Assembly: GCA_033977485.1 (NCBI GenBank)
Contig: CM066990.1
Span: 11,101,001-11,165,000, forward strand
Reading direction: 5' to 3'
Origin: Hydrangea macrophylla
Lineage: Eukaryota; Streptophyta; Magnoliopsida; Cornales; Hydrangeaceae
DNA: 64,000 nucleotides
Of the stretch, positions 35,327 to 46,578 are shown piece by piece (position 1 is the first letter of the stretch; the number at the start of each line of letters is the position of its first letter). The notes beneath the pieces were generated by a model. The model saw only the letters and a program-made list of their open reading frames with translations. It was not told where the DNA came from and ran no database searches. A program made the position numbers and the translations under genes.

Positions 35327-36839
35327 CCTTTCTTATGCTGGCAGACTCCAACTTATCCAATCAGTTCTTGCAGGGGTTCAAAATTATTGGGCTGCCATGT
35401 TCATTCTTCCCAAAAGTGTCCTTAAGCATATTGACAGATTAATGTGTAGATTCCTTTGGACCGGAGGAACTGAAAAAGCCCATGGGGCTAAAGTTGCTTG
35501 GGAATTAGTTTGTAGGCCTAGGAAGGAAGGGGGTCTTGGCCTGAAAAACTTAACTCAATTGAATTCTATTTTAAATCTCAAACATATCTGGGCCATATTT
35601 ACTTCTAAAAATAAATCACTTTGGGTGGATTGGATACATACTTACATGTTGAAAAGGAAAAGTTTTTGGGAAGCCAAAACCCCTTCCCAATGCTCTTGGT
35701 ATTGGCGAAAGCTCCTTAAACTTAGGCCTATGGCTAGACCAATGATTAGGCATAAAATTGGTAATGGGTGTGGTACTTTTCTCTGGTACGATAATTGGCA
35801 TCCTATGGGTCCTATTTTGGACAGAGTCGGAATGCGTGTCCAATATGATGCCGCCATCCCCCTAACTGCCAAAGTCTCTAAGGTTATTGATGGAAGTGAA
35901 TGGAATTGGCCCCGTACAAACACTATTGAATTAATGGAACTTAGAGGCCAACTGCATTCTTTACCTCTCCCTAATACTTTTAATGATGTGGTCCAATGGT
36001 TACCATCACCAAATAATGTGTTCTTTTCCACCTACACTTGGGATCATGTTCGTACTCATTATCCCAAAGTCCATTGGTATGGCCTTACTAAGTTCCCGGG
36101 TCATATCCCTCGCCATAGTTTTATCATGTGGTTGGCTATTCTTCATAGATTATCCACACATGATAAAATTTATACATACACACCAGGACCTCTTGCTTGT
36201 GTTTTTTGTCACAAAAAATTGGAATCTCATGACCATTTACTCTTTAATTACTCATATACTTCTTATGTGTGGCAGGGAGTGCTTAATAGGTTGGACGTCT
36301 CTCATTCCACCCCCTCATGGGATGTGCTTGTGGATTCGGCAGCGAACAAGTGGAAAGGCAAGACTCCTTGGCAAGTTGTCCCTAAAATGTGCCTTGGTTT
36401 GGTTGTGTATCACATTTGGAAAGAAAGAAATTCACGAAGTTTTAAATTTGAAGGGAAGACTAAGGAAAGAGTTTTACAAGACATTTGCCTTCAGGTTTCC
36501 TGACAGATACAAGCTATATGGAAGAACAACCCCCATCTCCCTCAGTACATTGAAAGATGGACCATTACCCCATAAGGGGGACACTGCCTTGGCCTTGTTT
36601 TTGTCTTGATGAAGTTGGCTTGATGTAATTCGTGCTCTTTTGCTTTTGTTGGTTTGGTTGGTGCCTTGATTTGTTAGGATGGGTTATTCTCTGGTTTTGT
36701 TGTAGATAATTCCCCATCCTTTGTTGCATTGTTTGGATGCATTTGTTTTGTGCTCATTGTTTATCCTGGGGTATGCCCCTTGTACTTTGTACAGTGCCGT
36801 TTGGCTTTTTTCGTTTACATTAACCTTTTTTCCAAAAAA
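35327..36839 (+). mobile_element. 5'-truncated plant L1-like LINE with target duplication
   Basis: A 1.5-kb insert ends ...CTTTTTTCC plus A8 and is flanked by the perfect 15-bp duplication AAGATCCTTCAAATT (35312-35326 and 36840-36854; the last A of the tail may belong to the duplication). 5' truncation, A-tail and duplication are the marks of target-primed reverse transcription. Confidence 0.95.
35328..36503 (+). pseudogene. LINE ORF2 C-terminal part (RT thumb and zf-RVT)
   Basis: The frame is open from the truncation point and begins mid-protein (SYAGRLQLIQSVLAGVQNYW, the RT connection region of plant LINEs). It continues with FLWTGG, the GGLGLKNLTQLN motif, WRKLLKLRP, GNGCGTFLWYDNWHP and the zinc-binding reverse-transcriptase C-terminal domain (CVFCHKKLESHDHLLFNYSYTSYVW, a CCHC variant). 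It ends with a stop at 36501-36503 after KERNSRSFKFEGKTKERV. There are no internal stops in about 390 codons. The endonuclease and RT core are missing by 5' truncation, so it cannot move itself. The ATG at 35397 is internal and not a true start. Confidence 0.92.
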
Positions 36840-39239
36840 AAGATCCTTCAAATTAACTTTGATTGCATAATTAAGAATCCTCCAAGAGGTAGACCATCAC
36901 AATTCATCTCTAATTCCTACTTTTCTATATAGATATATAAGACTTGGATCTAGTTTAGTTTAGTTTTATTTGTTAGAACACTCATCATCTTCCTCTCTTG
37001 TTCTTTGCATACTCACATAGTTAGATCTAAGTCTCTTTTGATTTTGTTGATAATTCTTAATTAGAGATTGATTCACTTTTGATTTTCAATTTTGATTTCA
37101 TTCTTCTATTTTAGTTTAGATCCATGCATACATAATTAAAGATATGTATCTATTTTGAATTCTATGATGGTTTAGAAGTATGATCTATGAGAAGGATGAT
37201 CCTCATGTTCATACCTATCTCTTGATTATTCCTATTACCTAGAATTCCTATTGAATTTCATCTCCACTAGAATATTTGTAAATCCCTTTGATCCATAATC
37301 CAAAGTTCTTCATAGAACTTGATGGCTAAGTTTATTGGGAATCATGATAATTAAGTTGATCTATGAGTTTGATCTCTCTAATAAGCTTCAGTCATCACTT
37401 AAGATGTTTTTCTCACACTTTAAAAATGAATTAGTCAAAATTCAGCAAAATAGATTGGTTTTGTCCATAGGATTTGGTCCATCAAAACCCATAGTTTGAT
37501 GGATTTCAAATTTTTAGGTAAACTTTGATTAATTAGCTTTCATTCGATCCACTGTGAGAACTCTTAGCATCCATATGTTATTTTTAGAAATTGTTGAGAA
37601 ATCGGTTGACAGATTTGAACATAGTCTCTTTGTATTTGAATTTTAGAAAATCTATAATAGTTATCGATGATCCGCTTTTTGGGGATGATTCCTGACTCAT
37701 ATATCTATATATCGATGTAAAATCGTGGGCATACGATCGAGTTAAGATCATTTTCTATGTATTTGAAGTTGATACAACTATTCTGGAATTTTCTAAGTTT
37801 AACTACAATCATGATTATGTATACAAATTGGTCATACCTTGATCACTCAATAACAATTAATGAATAAACTTTGTTTAGAAAAAGTCATCTAGGATAAATT
37901 TGATGAGAGATCAAAAGCTTAGATTAACTTGATTAACATGGTTCATGAATTTCGATTATGTTTTGTATTCCTTTGTCAAATGATACCAAATTTCCAGAAT
38001 AACGGAGTCTGTTTAAAACAACTCTTCAGAAACCTTAAGATCATGACATGTCCATGGGATTATTTTTATCATAAACTATAATGAAATAGCTTTCTTTTGA
38101 CACCAAATAGAGCCTCAAATGATTTTTGTAGAATTAATTATGATTTTTACAAGAACAGTGGACAGTCCTGATCCACTGTTCCCAAAACTCTTATTTCTCA
38201 AAATTCAAAAATGGTAATGAGGTACTACTTTTTGGAGAAGTTCCCTAAGACATGTATCTAACTTTTTGTAAAAGGGTTTTAATCCAGCTCATGTTTAAGA
38301 CCACTTTTGATAGGATTCATTAGAGGTTGCTGAATCTGGAAATTTGATTGATGACATCTTCTTCTTGCTTTTCATGCATATTATTTGTTTGCTTGTATTT
38401 TTGCAATGCTTGGGTATTTCTTGATGTCTTAGTGCAGAGAATTGAATGTCGTGGATTCGGACTTCAATTTTTGAGCTCGCCTCATCTACATGTGGCTTAG
38501 TGCCCATGTATCGTGTACTATCTCTATCCTTTTTCTTAGAATTTTTCTAGGTTTACAACTTTGTTGTCAACAACACAATTCCTATAGGATAGTCTCCGTC
38601 TATGTGCTAATATTTTAGATACATCTTATCTAGGATTGTTGCATGATTGCATTGCACGTTTCCTTTCTTTTGCTTTTTGCGACTCCGCTTGAGTCAACCC
38701 AATGTAAGTTTTCTCGTTCCCTTTTGCATATCATGACATGTTTTCTTTACTTGCATCAATCTCGGGCGGGACTTACCACTATAAGTATACCTCTCCCTTG
38801 TATTGCGTGTGCATCTGACTTCTACTTGATTTAGTCTCTTGACATGATTTTCTTTAGATGTTCCCTTTTGACATGTATATATTATCTAGTATGTTTGAGG
38901 AAACAACACCAATTATGAATTAAGAACAAGGATATTTGAATCAAGGCCTACCATTCGGTAGGACAAGGAGAGGGTGCTTTAGTCCTGCTTGGGCTCCTTC
39001 CCCTCTCATACCAAGACCTCTGAGTCTAGTTTCTGGTAATGAAGGGCGAGTAACCTTATTCAATTTTGGGTGAGTCAAACTTGGGTTTCCTAATTCCCGA
39101 TAAAAATTAGGTGGCAACTCTTTGTCTCTAGGATCACGTGAGAAAGTTCTAGCTTCCCTGAAGTGTGCTCCTTGGATCCGTCCTGGGACACTATCGAGGG
39201 AAATGCTAGGACCCCCTCTCAATGTACATTGGTCCTACA

Positions 39240-40520
39240 CACATACATTCTATTCAATAATTCCCACGAAATAGTTATAATCCTATGACACCTAATTTTC
39301 CTAATACTTATCAACCGTAATTTCAACAAAGTCAATACCAACACCCCCTCCTAATCCTAACCCTCCAAGGGAATATGCTTTTGAGGCAAAGGTGCTGGCG
39401 TCCCTTAAGACTATCGAAACGCAAGTACAAGCACAATCACAAGCACAAATAGTGCACTATTACACACAATCCATTGTGAAGCTTGAGTCCCAAATGGGAC
39501 AACTAGCTAATGCGGTGAGTCGTAGAAATGAGGGTAAGTTGCCTAGTCAATCTATTCAAAACCCTAAGGGATAATATGAGAATGGGGGTTCGAGTGAGCA
39601 AGTAAATGCCGTCTCGACTAGGATGACTATTCGAGAAGAGCAAGTTGTTGAAATTCTGAATGAGAGTGAGAAAAATGTGAACATTAATTCAAATCATGAG
39701 AAGGGTGAGGATACGAGCTGAATTAGAAAAGAAAATGAACCGGTCCTGACAGATTATGTTCCAAAAATGCCTTTCCCACCAAATATTGAGGAACCGTCAC
39801 ATTTTTCAAAGAAAGTGTAAAAAACTGAAGATATACTCGAGGTATTTAAACAAGTGAAAATCAAATATTCCTTCCTCAAAAAAAAAAAAAATCAAATATT
39901 CCATTCCTCGACGCTATTAAACAAATTCCCGTATACGCTAAATGTCTTAAAGACCTATGCACTCAAAAGCGCAAGTTGCGCAGTCATACTCCGAAAAAGG
40001 CCTTTCTCACCGAAAAAGTAAGTTCAATCTTCCAACACGCTCCTCCAAAGTATAAGGATCCTAGAATGCCTGCCATTTCTTGCCATATAGGTGACACTTT
40101 AATCCATCGGGCTCTCCTTGACTTAGGAGCATGTGTTAATCTCTTACCTTATACGGTTTACAAACAGTTAGGTCTAGGTGAACTTAAACCCACGGCCACT
40201 ACCATACAATTAGCGAATCTTTCTATTAAAATCCCTACAGTAATCGTCGAGGACATTTTAGTAAAAGTTGATAAATGTTATTATCCTGTCGATTTCATGG
40301 TCCTTGACATCGAACTGGTGATAGATGCTAGGAAACACACTCCTGTCATTCTTGGTCATCCATTCTTAGCCACTGCTAATGCGCGTATCAATTGTCGAAC
40401 GGGGGTGATGAAGGTGTCATTTGGTAACATGAACCTAAAATTAAATAGTTTTAACGCTGTTGATTAACCTCCCAATGACGATGATTATCTATGTGTGGCG
40501 GATAGTGAGGTTAGATGAAC
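39240..40520 (+). pseudogene. Athila-like gag C-terminus and protease
   Basis: A Gln/Pro-rich gag tail (FEAKVLASLKTIETQVQAQ, QSIVKLESQMGQLANAVS, 39392-39574) is broken by several stops. A 163-codon frame (39976-40467) follows with the aspartic protease signature of Athila-type Ty3/gypsy elements: LLDLGACVNLLPYTVYKQLGL, then DFMVLDIE, HTPVILGHPFLATANARINC and FGNM. The active site is DLGA, as usual in this lineage. An A-rich insertion with a target duplication lies at 39857-39902. Upstream gag and the 5' LTR are missing. Confidence 0.85.
39857..39902 (+). mobile_element. A-rich insert with target duplication
   Basis: AAAATCAAATATTCC occurs at 39857-39871 and 39888-39902, around TTCCTC plus A10. 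TTCCTC itself recurs after the second copy with one base difference, so the insert may be only the A-tail, or a tandem duplication. Confidence 0.5.
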
Positions 40521-41693
40521 TATTGAACTTAATAAAGAAATAAATATGAGTAAGGAAAACAATACAGTGAGTAATGAGCGGACGAATTTGAATAACCTGG
40601 ATCCTAATGATGAATTTACTCGGAAGGTGAGAAATCGACTTGAACATGGTAAGGGAGAACCATTGATCGAGTTGACAAATAATGACATTATTTCTGTTTT
40701 CCACCGGAGTCTCCCTAATGCCTTCAACGGTACAAAGTCCGAGTTACGACCTCCATAAGTCTTAAGCTAGAATGGTCTAGCTGAAGATGTGAAAGACAAT
40801 GCTTCTTGGGAGGCAACCCAAGCTTATATCATTCAATTTTCTAATTTTTGTACACTTTTTGGTCGTTTTGGGTCAGTTTTGAGACCGTTTTGGTCGTTCT
40901 GGACAGGTTTGGGGGTAGGGGTTAAGTTATTTTGAACTTATGCACATTGTAATAAGTGAGAAAAGAGGAAAAATGACATATCGCGTGCGCACCCCGCTCG
41001 CGCGAGTTTTCGTGTTACGAAATTTTTTTAAAAATTTTATTATAAATGTCTCAGATTCAGCTTGCACCTCAAATCGCGCAAGCGGGGAAATTCGCGCGAG
41101 CGGGCCTCTCGTGCGATATTTTGACTTAGAAATTTTCTTCATAAACTTTGAAAATAGCCTCAGATCTACCTCGCGGAGGGACTCGCGCCCGTGAAGGTCG
41201 CTCGCACAGCCTGCTAGCGTGAGGGTTTTTTTTTTTTTTTTTTTTGTGTTTTTCTCTATTCTCTTAGCTTTTTTCTCCCAAACCTGGTCAGCTGTTGTTG
41301 TTGTTGTTTTTTTTTTTTTTTTTTATTCTTTTCTGTTTACTCTCTTAGGCCCCTTTTAGATTGAGTCCTTCTTTGTTTTGTTAGTTCCATTTGTGCTTGT
41401 TCTTTTTGATTTTCGTTGAGTTTTTCGATTTTAGTTTAGTTTTCAACAAGTATGCCACAGTCTGTATTACACATATATATTTCTATTGGCTATCGTTGTT
41501 TTTTTGTTTGTTTATTTTCTTTTGTCGAGTATTGAGAAGTGAATTAGTGTCTCCATTTGGAGTAGTTGAACTTTATTGCCATATTTATACGTTTACCTGG
41601 TTTGTGATTGCTGAGATTGAGGTAATGTCGTTCCTTCTTTACGTACTCACCTCTCTTTCGTTTTATTGTTTCATTGGGGACAATGAAAGGTTT

Positions 41694-41738
41694 AGGATTG
41701 GGGGTATATATTTTCCGAAAAAAAAGGATTGGGGGTAT
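41694..41738 (+). mobile_element. Micro-retroposon: 17-bp insert with 14-bp target duplication
   Basis: AGGATTGGGGGTAT occurs at 41694-41707 and 41725-41738, around ATATTTTCCGAAAAAAA. Read as a nearly completely 5'-truncated retroposon: 3' tip plus A-tail. Confidence 0.7.
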
Positions 41739-42511
41739 GCACTCACATGCACATTATTATGCACCAATTTTTTAAAATTTTTTTTGATACTTGTGCTTAA
41801 ATAAATGAGATTACCTATGTTTTTGCAATCTCAATTCGATACTTCTTGTTATGTAACTTGGACTGTTATAGAATGGTAAACATGAGAAGATGTGGTTAAA
41901 CATTTGCTGAAGTCATGATGCGACGTTTTAGGTTATGTATCGTTCAAATCGTAGTTTTAAATCATAGATTTGCACACAAACCTATGCACTGCATGTAGTT
42001 AAATGGATGCATGTTTGATGTGAATTGTAATATGATTCAGATCTCTAGATAACACAGTATGAAGACTAGACCCAGTGAGCTTTTGAGTCTATCCTTTCGT
42101 TTTAGAGGGTTATAAAAACATTTTGTGTTTGTTGAATTTTATTGAAATAGTGCATTAACTGGTTGTTTAGTCTCATTTTTCTCATTTTTCTTGTTTTGGT
42201 TGATTGTCAAGTTAAAATATTTGCTACCATGCTAAATAATCTTCCGTTGTAAACATTGAAGAACTGTATCACCCTAGGATGTGATTTTAGGCCCTCTTTG
42301 TTATTCACCATTTTTGCATTTGGCCTATCCATAAAATGATAAAATTTCCTTAGTTCGCCTTTTTGAGCTATTAGAATGCAATTTTTCTTTAATCACCATT
42401 ATCCATTTTTTTGCTCCAACTTGACCAACTTGGAGTTTACCATTAAGAGATTCATAAACTTTTAGTGGTGATAAGGCGATGTATTGATTGAGAAGAAGAA
42501 AAGAAGATGGT

Positions 42512-42548
42512 GTTTAGGATAGTTTCCGAAAAAAAGTTTAGGATAGTT
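42512..42548 (+). mobile_element. Micro-retroposon: 11-bp insert with 13-bp target duplication
   Basis: GTTTAGGATAGTT occurs at 42512-42524 and 42536-42548, around TCCGAAAAAAA. Confidence 0.7.
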
Positions 42549-43949
42549 GCCTTGGTATTCAATGAATATTCGTTTTAAAAGCAACGAAAAAGGAAAAAAA
42601 AAAGAAAAAGGTTGGAAAAAAAAAGAAAAGAAAAGAAAAGAAGAGGAAAGAAATTTAAAAAAATATGAAAGAAGAGAATGAAAAGATGAAAGTTGATAGA
42701 AGAAGAGATGATGAAAGAAATCGAACATGCATTACAACGCCATTCTAAAACTACCTAATGAATCCTTTTTATCCTTTTCATTGCCCGAGCCACGTTACAA
42801 CCTTTGAAAAGTCCTATTTGATCCTAGAATAATGGATTGGATATGTAAAACGATGGGAGGGGGATTAAAATATAGTAACGATTAATTTTTCTTGACTGTT
42901 GGCATCCTATCCATGAGACTACTGTTCTTTCGTGTCATGTGTCTTTTAAGAGTCATATGTGAGCGTTCTTGTTTTGAAAATATATTTCCTTTGCTCCCAT
43001 ATATTAGAGAACTTACACCTATTTCTGAGTGTTTCATTTGAGAGTGTAATTAATATTGTGAGATTTGTAGTCAAAGCATAGTTGGATGGTTATCCAAGTT
43101 ATATTCCAAGTTCATGACATGTGCGTGTTCATTTGACTACCATATCACACACGTGTAATTTTATGAGAAACTCTATTGATTTATATGATACATGTGCTTG
43201 GGATTATTTTTTATGACGTAGGTGGACGTTTGATTCCATTTTTTTTGTTCGTTATTCTATTTCAAATCATTATTTTATAATAAGGAGTATTGAAAGTTAT
43301 GTTTTTTTTTTGTTTTAAAAAAAAACTTTTAAATATACAATGAAATAAGGATGGTTGTGCGTAACTTGTTGACGAAAATGCTCACGAGACTTCACTCGTC
43401 CGACTAGGGACACCTAAGGGTTTAGAAGGCTTGTTGCACATGCTAAGTGCAATTGCGATCCATGCAAAAATTGGAGTAGAATTTTTGTTAGTAGTTTTAT
43501 TTTTCTGTTCTTTTTGCTTGAGGACTAATAAAATGTAGGTATGGGGTGTGATCGGGAGTGAACAAGTCCTAATTACACGCCTTAATTCACATTTGTTAGC
43601 ACTTTTTATCCTATTTTCGTGCACTTTTACTTTATTTTATATTTTCTAGCAGGTTTTAGAAGAAAGCAAGAGTTCCAAGCTAGATATGTAAAAATAGAAG
43701 AAAAGAAGAAGAAAAAGCCACCTTACGCGAGCGGCACGCTCGTGCGACAATCTAGCACCTCGCTCGCGCAGCCCGCTTGTGCAACTTCCCAAAAACGCAC
43801 TCGTGTGACCTATAGAAAAAAGTGAAATGCGTATTTCTGTGTGCTGAAGACGTCTACACAAACGAAATTGCCTAATTACGTCCAGAAACGTAAATAAATC
43901 AGTTTTAGTGCGATTAGGTTTAGGAAAGCCTCCAAACTTGCTTTAAAAC

Positions 43950-43957
43950 TATATATA
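43950..43957 (+). promoter_or_regulatory. TATA box of the Athila-like LTR
   Basis: TATATATA followed by ACCCTATTC; the best core-promoter candidate in this LTR. Confidence 0.5.
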
Positions 43958-44084
43958 CCCTATTCTAATTCAATTTTGGGATTAGACATCAAGTTACACA
44001 ACGTTACACAACATTATACACATCCATATACAACAAAAACTTTAGCCATATACAACGTTATACACATCCATATACAACATTCTA

Positions 44085-44299
44085 ATCCTTGGTCTTCTTC
44101 TTCTTCTCCTTGCTTCTCCCTCTTCAATGGCTGAAGTTTTTGTTGTATATATTTTTTTTTTCGGAAAATGGTAAATATATTCTTTTTAGGATATATTTAC
44201 CATTTTCCGAAAAAAAAAATATATATATATATATATACAACAAAAACTTCAGCCATTGAAGAGGGAGAAGCAAGGAGAAGAAGAAGAAGACCAAGGATT
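44085..44299. repeat. Long foldback (about 96-bp arms, 10-bp loop)
   Basis: The left arm 44085-44180 (AATCCTTGGTCTTC...GTAAATATAT) is the reverse complement of the right arm 44191-44299. The arms are near-perfect apart from a longer TA run in the right arm. The loop is 44181-44190. It lies downstream of the LTR TATA box, so it would be transcribed. Confidence 0.93.
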
Positions 44300-45111
44300 C
44301 TCATGGCCTCCTCCATCAACCTCTTGCTAATCTTCGATTCTATGGCTGCTTAGACCGATATCTAGGGTTTCAATGAAACCCTAGCCAAGTAATAGGGTGT
44401 ATTTTATATTTTTCTTTTAGATTTATTATGTGTGGATGATAATTACATGTTCAGAGGATTTTTTATAATAAAATTGAACTTCTATTGATTAAATCATTGC
44501 TTTCAAAGTTTATTCTTATCTTAGATCTATTTTGGATGTGATGTGCTCAATGATCTATATTTGCTATGCTTGTATGGATTATTTGCATGTAATGGTGCAT
44601 GTAATGGTGCTTAATTGTATGGATATCTTTTTTCCGAAAGATATCAAGTAGTCGAATAGTTCATGCCTAGGGAAGAAGGAGTGTACCGCAACCCTAGTTT
44701 AGTGTGAGACACTCCGTGCCAACCGAAGATGAATTATGTTGATGCTTGAATCGTAGTTATCTTCTTGACGGAGGAATTGGGCTTGTAGCCACAATTCTCC
44801 ATTATTATCCAATGTAATAAGCTAATTGAATGCATAAATACCCATATTATGAAGCTAGTGGTGGATTTGCAATCCTAGGTTCAATTCCCATATTTATCAA
44901 AACAACTTTTAATCGCTTCCATGGTTTAGATTTATTTTCATTGTTCTTAGTTTAATTAACATCAAAATCAAAATCCGGTTTTCTTAATTAACTAGGTTTA
45001 GGTTTTAAAATTAATAGTATTTCAATCTCTGTGGGTTCGACCTCTACTTCCGCACTACAAATCTTGTAAAGTAGAGTATACTTTATATCTTGATTTTGAC
45101 AAGATCACGCA

Positions 45112-46440
45112 CTAATTGAGAAAGCTGGAATGGATGGGTGTAAAGAGGAGCAAAATAGTACTCTGCCCCACATTTGTTGTTGTTGGAGGGGATACTCGGG
45201 GTAAAGATAATATCTCTAGCCACCAGGCAGCTGGAAAAAAATTCATTGTAAGTGGTCTGAGTGCCTAGACCCCAGTTAGTAGGATTGTGGGGAAGTTGAA
45301 GGAATTTTGGGAATTGAGAAGAGGAGAAGGGTGTGAAGAGAGGGGCAACCCGATTAGCACATCCCTCATAAAAGAACGAAAAACATTCCTCAAAGGAATG
45401 CGTCAAAGGAGCAACGACCACGAAGTGGACAGCAAAAAGGGAAACGTCAGCCATCGGATAGGCAGCTGGCCTGAATTGTTGGAAATATGAGTATAGCCAG
45501 AGCTGGAGGATCCAGATTGGGCTTTCTCCAGCACTGAAGCCCGATTGGACGAAGTCGGTCACACCGCGGACTAGGTGAGCCAGACTAGAGTGGCCAAAGC
45601 CAAAGGTTTCCCTGAAGCTAGAGCCAAGGGTCAAAGTAGTTACTCTTTTGTTATGGCCTGACTAGCTGAGTAGAAGAGATATCTGTTCAGCCAGTAGATG
45701 AGAAAGGTGGTGTGCTCGGTGTCGATCACCTCGGTCCCTTCCTTGCCCATGCAAGCAGTTAGAAAACTGTCAAAAGTTATAATCGGCCGATAGGACACGT
45801 CTCCGTCTATAACGGATTCTTGCTGGGGGTAAGAGAAGCTGGCCGTTCCGACGTCTAGACCGAGAATAACCTCTTGTCCATGGGGGTGGAGCCCGAGCAA
45901 GTACCTAATATCTTTTATGGTTGGCGTCATCGGGTCGTAGCGGAAGAGCAACCCATTGCAGGACAACGCCCATAAAAGTAAGGCAGAGAAGAAAAGAGGC
46001 TGGTCCATATCTAGCCGTGATTGACTGAGCATGATAGTATCAAAGATGCTCGTTTTCTTCCAAACATCGGCCTTAGAGGCCGATACCCTAGTTACCTATT
46101 TGTCCCAATCCACGGTAGGTGTGCGCCAACCCCTAATGGGATGAGTAGCTATCCATACTTTGCTCCAGTTAGCAAGTAACTGGAGGAACGTTTCATTCTC
46201 CATCGGTGGGAAGTATAGGTTGAAGGCCATCAGAGGGTCATCGCAAAACGCCGTAGTAAGGCTAGGCACCACCGGTGAGCCGTCGAGAGTGCTGTAATAG
46301 AGAAAACTCTCAGTGGAGATCTCTGAAGCATGAGCTTTAGCCAGGGCCCTCACCTCCTTGCATCGGTTTTTGGAAGGAGGACCATCCAGAAAAGCTTTCT
46401 TGCCTTTGGGTAGTGGCACCGGAGTAGTCTTAGGGGCCAT
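45112..46440 (-). pseudogene. Plant mobile domain (PMD, aminotransferase-like) protein, broken
   Basis: The likely start is the ATG at 46440 (MAPKTTPVPLPKGKKAF), about 140 bp downstream of a TATA box. Three blocks follow: 46440-46096 ends at an in-frame TAG; 46095-45641 holds the core (MLSQSRLDMDQPLFFSALLL, YDPMTPTIKDIRYLLGL, TFDSFLTACMGKEG, HTTFLIYWLNRYLF); after a 1-nt shift near 45640 the frame continues (FGHSSLAHLVRGVTDFVQ, GPIWILQLWLYSYF-like, CFSFFYEGCANRV) to the Athila LTR edge. These are PMD family motifs. Some PMD proteins (the MAIL1/MAIN group) act in silencing and genome stability, and others are carried by transposons. The C-terminus is cut off by the Athila LTR. Confidence 0.75.
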
Positions 46441-46578
46441 TGTTTGCAGTAGATATGAAGGTCTGTTCGCCGGAAAGAATGGAATTCTAGAGAGAGAGAA
46501 GATCTGGGTTGCTACTGGTTCTAAAAAAAGAGAGAGACGCAAATAAGGGAAAGTAAAGAGATTTTAAAAAATCTAATC

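Larger units (their letters stand above)
34270..39239 (+). mobile_element. Tat/Ogre-like 3' LTR (plus strand), interrupted by a LINE
   Basis: Begins TGTAGACACACAATTTTGACC after a polypurine tract. It ends near 39239 after a block parallel to the 3' end of the solo LTR 6225-9231 (AAGGCCTACCATTCGGTAGG, GGGCTCCTTCCC, GGTGGCAACTC). About 3.4 kb once the LINE at 35327-36839 is removed, close to the 3.0 kb of the solo copy. The exact 3' end and target duplication are not seen, because the next element begins at once. Confidence 0.65.
40521..43546 (+). mobile_element. Athila-like interior without RT or integrase
   Basis: Only a short frame follows the protease (40546-40758, no recognised domain). 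Then comes the phrase CTTGGGAGGCAACCCAA (about 40805-40821), which in Athila elements follows the end of pol. RT, RNase H and integrase are therefore deleted. The rest is non-coding: a CGCGCGAG-rich stretch (40978-41212), T runs (41226-41245, 41309-41323) and a ...GGACAATGAAAGGTTTAGGATTGGGGG purine stretch (about 41680-41704) duplicated by a micro-insertion. A/G-rich simple sequence (42595-42720) and the final polypurine tract GTAGGTATGGGG (43535-43546) follow. Confidence 0.7.
43547..45111 (+). mobile_element. Athila-like 3' LTR
   Basis: 1.57 kb from TGTGATCGGG to ...GATCACGCA. The end block (GTGGGTTCGACCTC...TTTGACAAGATCACGCA) is characteristic of Athila LTRs. TATATATA lies at 43950-43957, CpG-rich palindromic sequence at 43726-43812 upstream of it, and a long foldback at 44085-44299 downstream. 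It directly abuts the truncated PMD gene. Confidence 0.85.

Noticed and set aside
35983..36609. 208-codon frame overlapping the LINE ORF
   Set aside because: It is in a different frame from the recognised zf-RVT reading and shows no domain of its own.
41391..41804. 137-codon hydrophobic frame that could suggest an env-like membrane protein
   Set aside because: T-rich sequence gives Phe/Leu-rich translation; it spans a micro-insertion and has no conserved features, so coding is not supported.
44168..44353. Short frame MVNIFFLGYIYHF... in the Athila LTR
   Set aside because: It is created by the foldback and a TA run.
44622..44646. GATATCTTT...AAAGATATC hairpin as another micro-insertion
   Set aside because: The repeats are inverted, not direct, so there is no target duplication.
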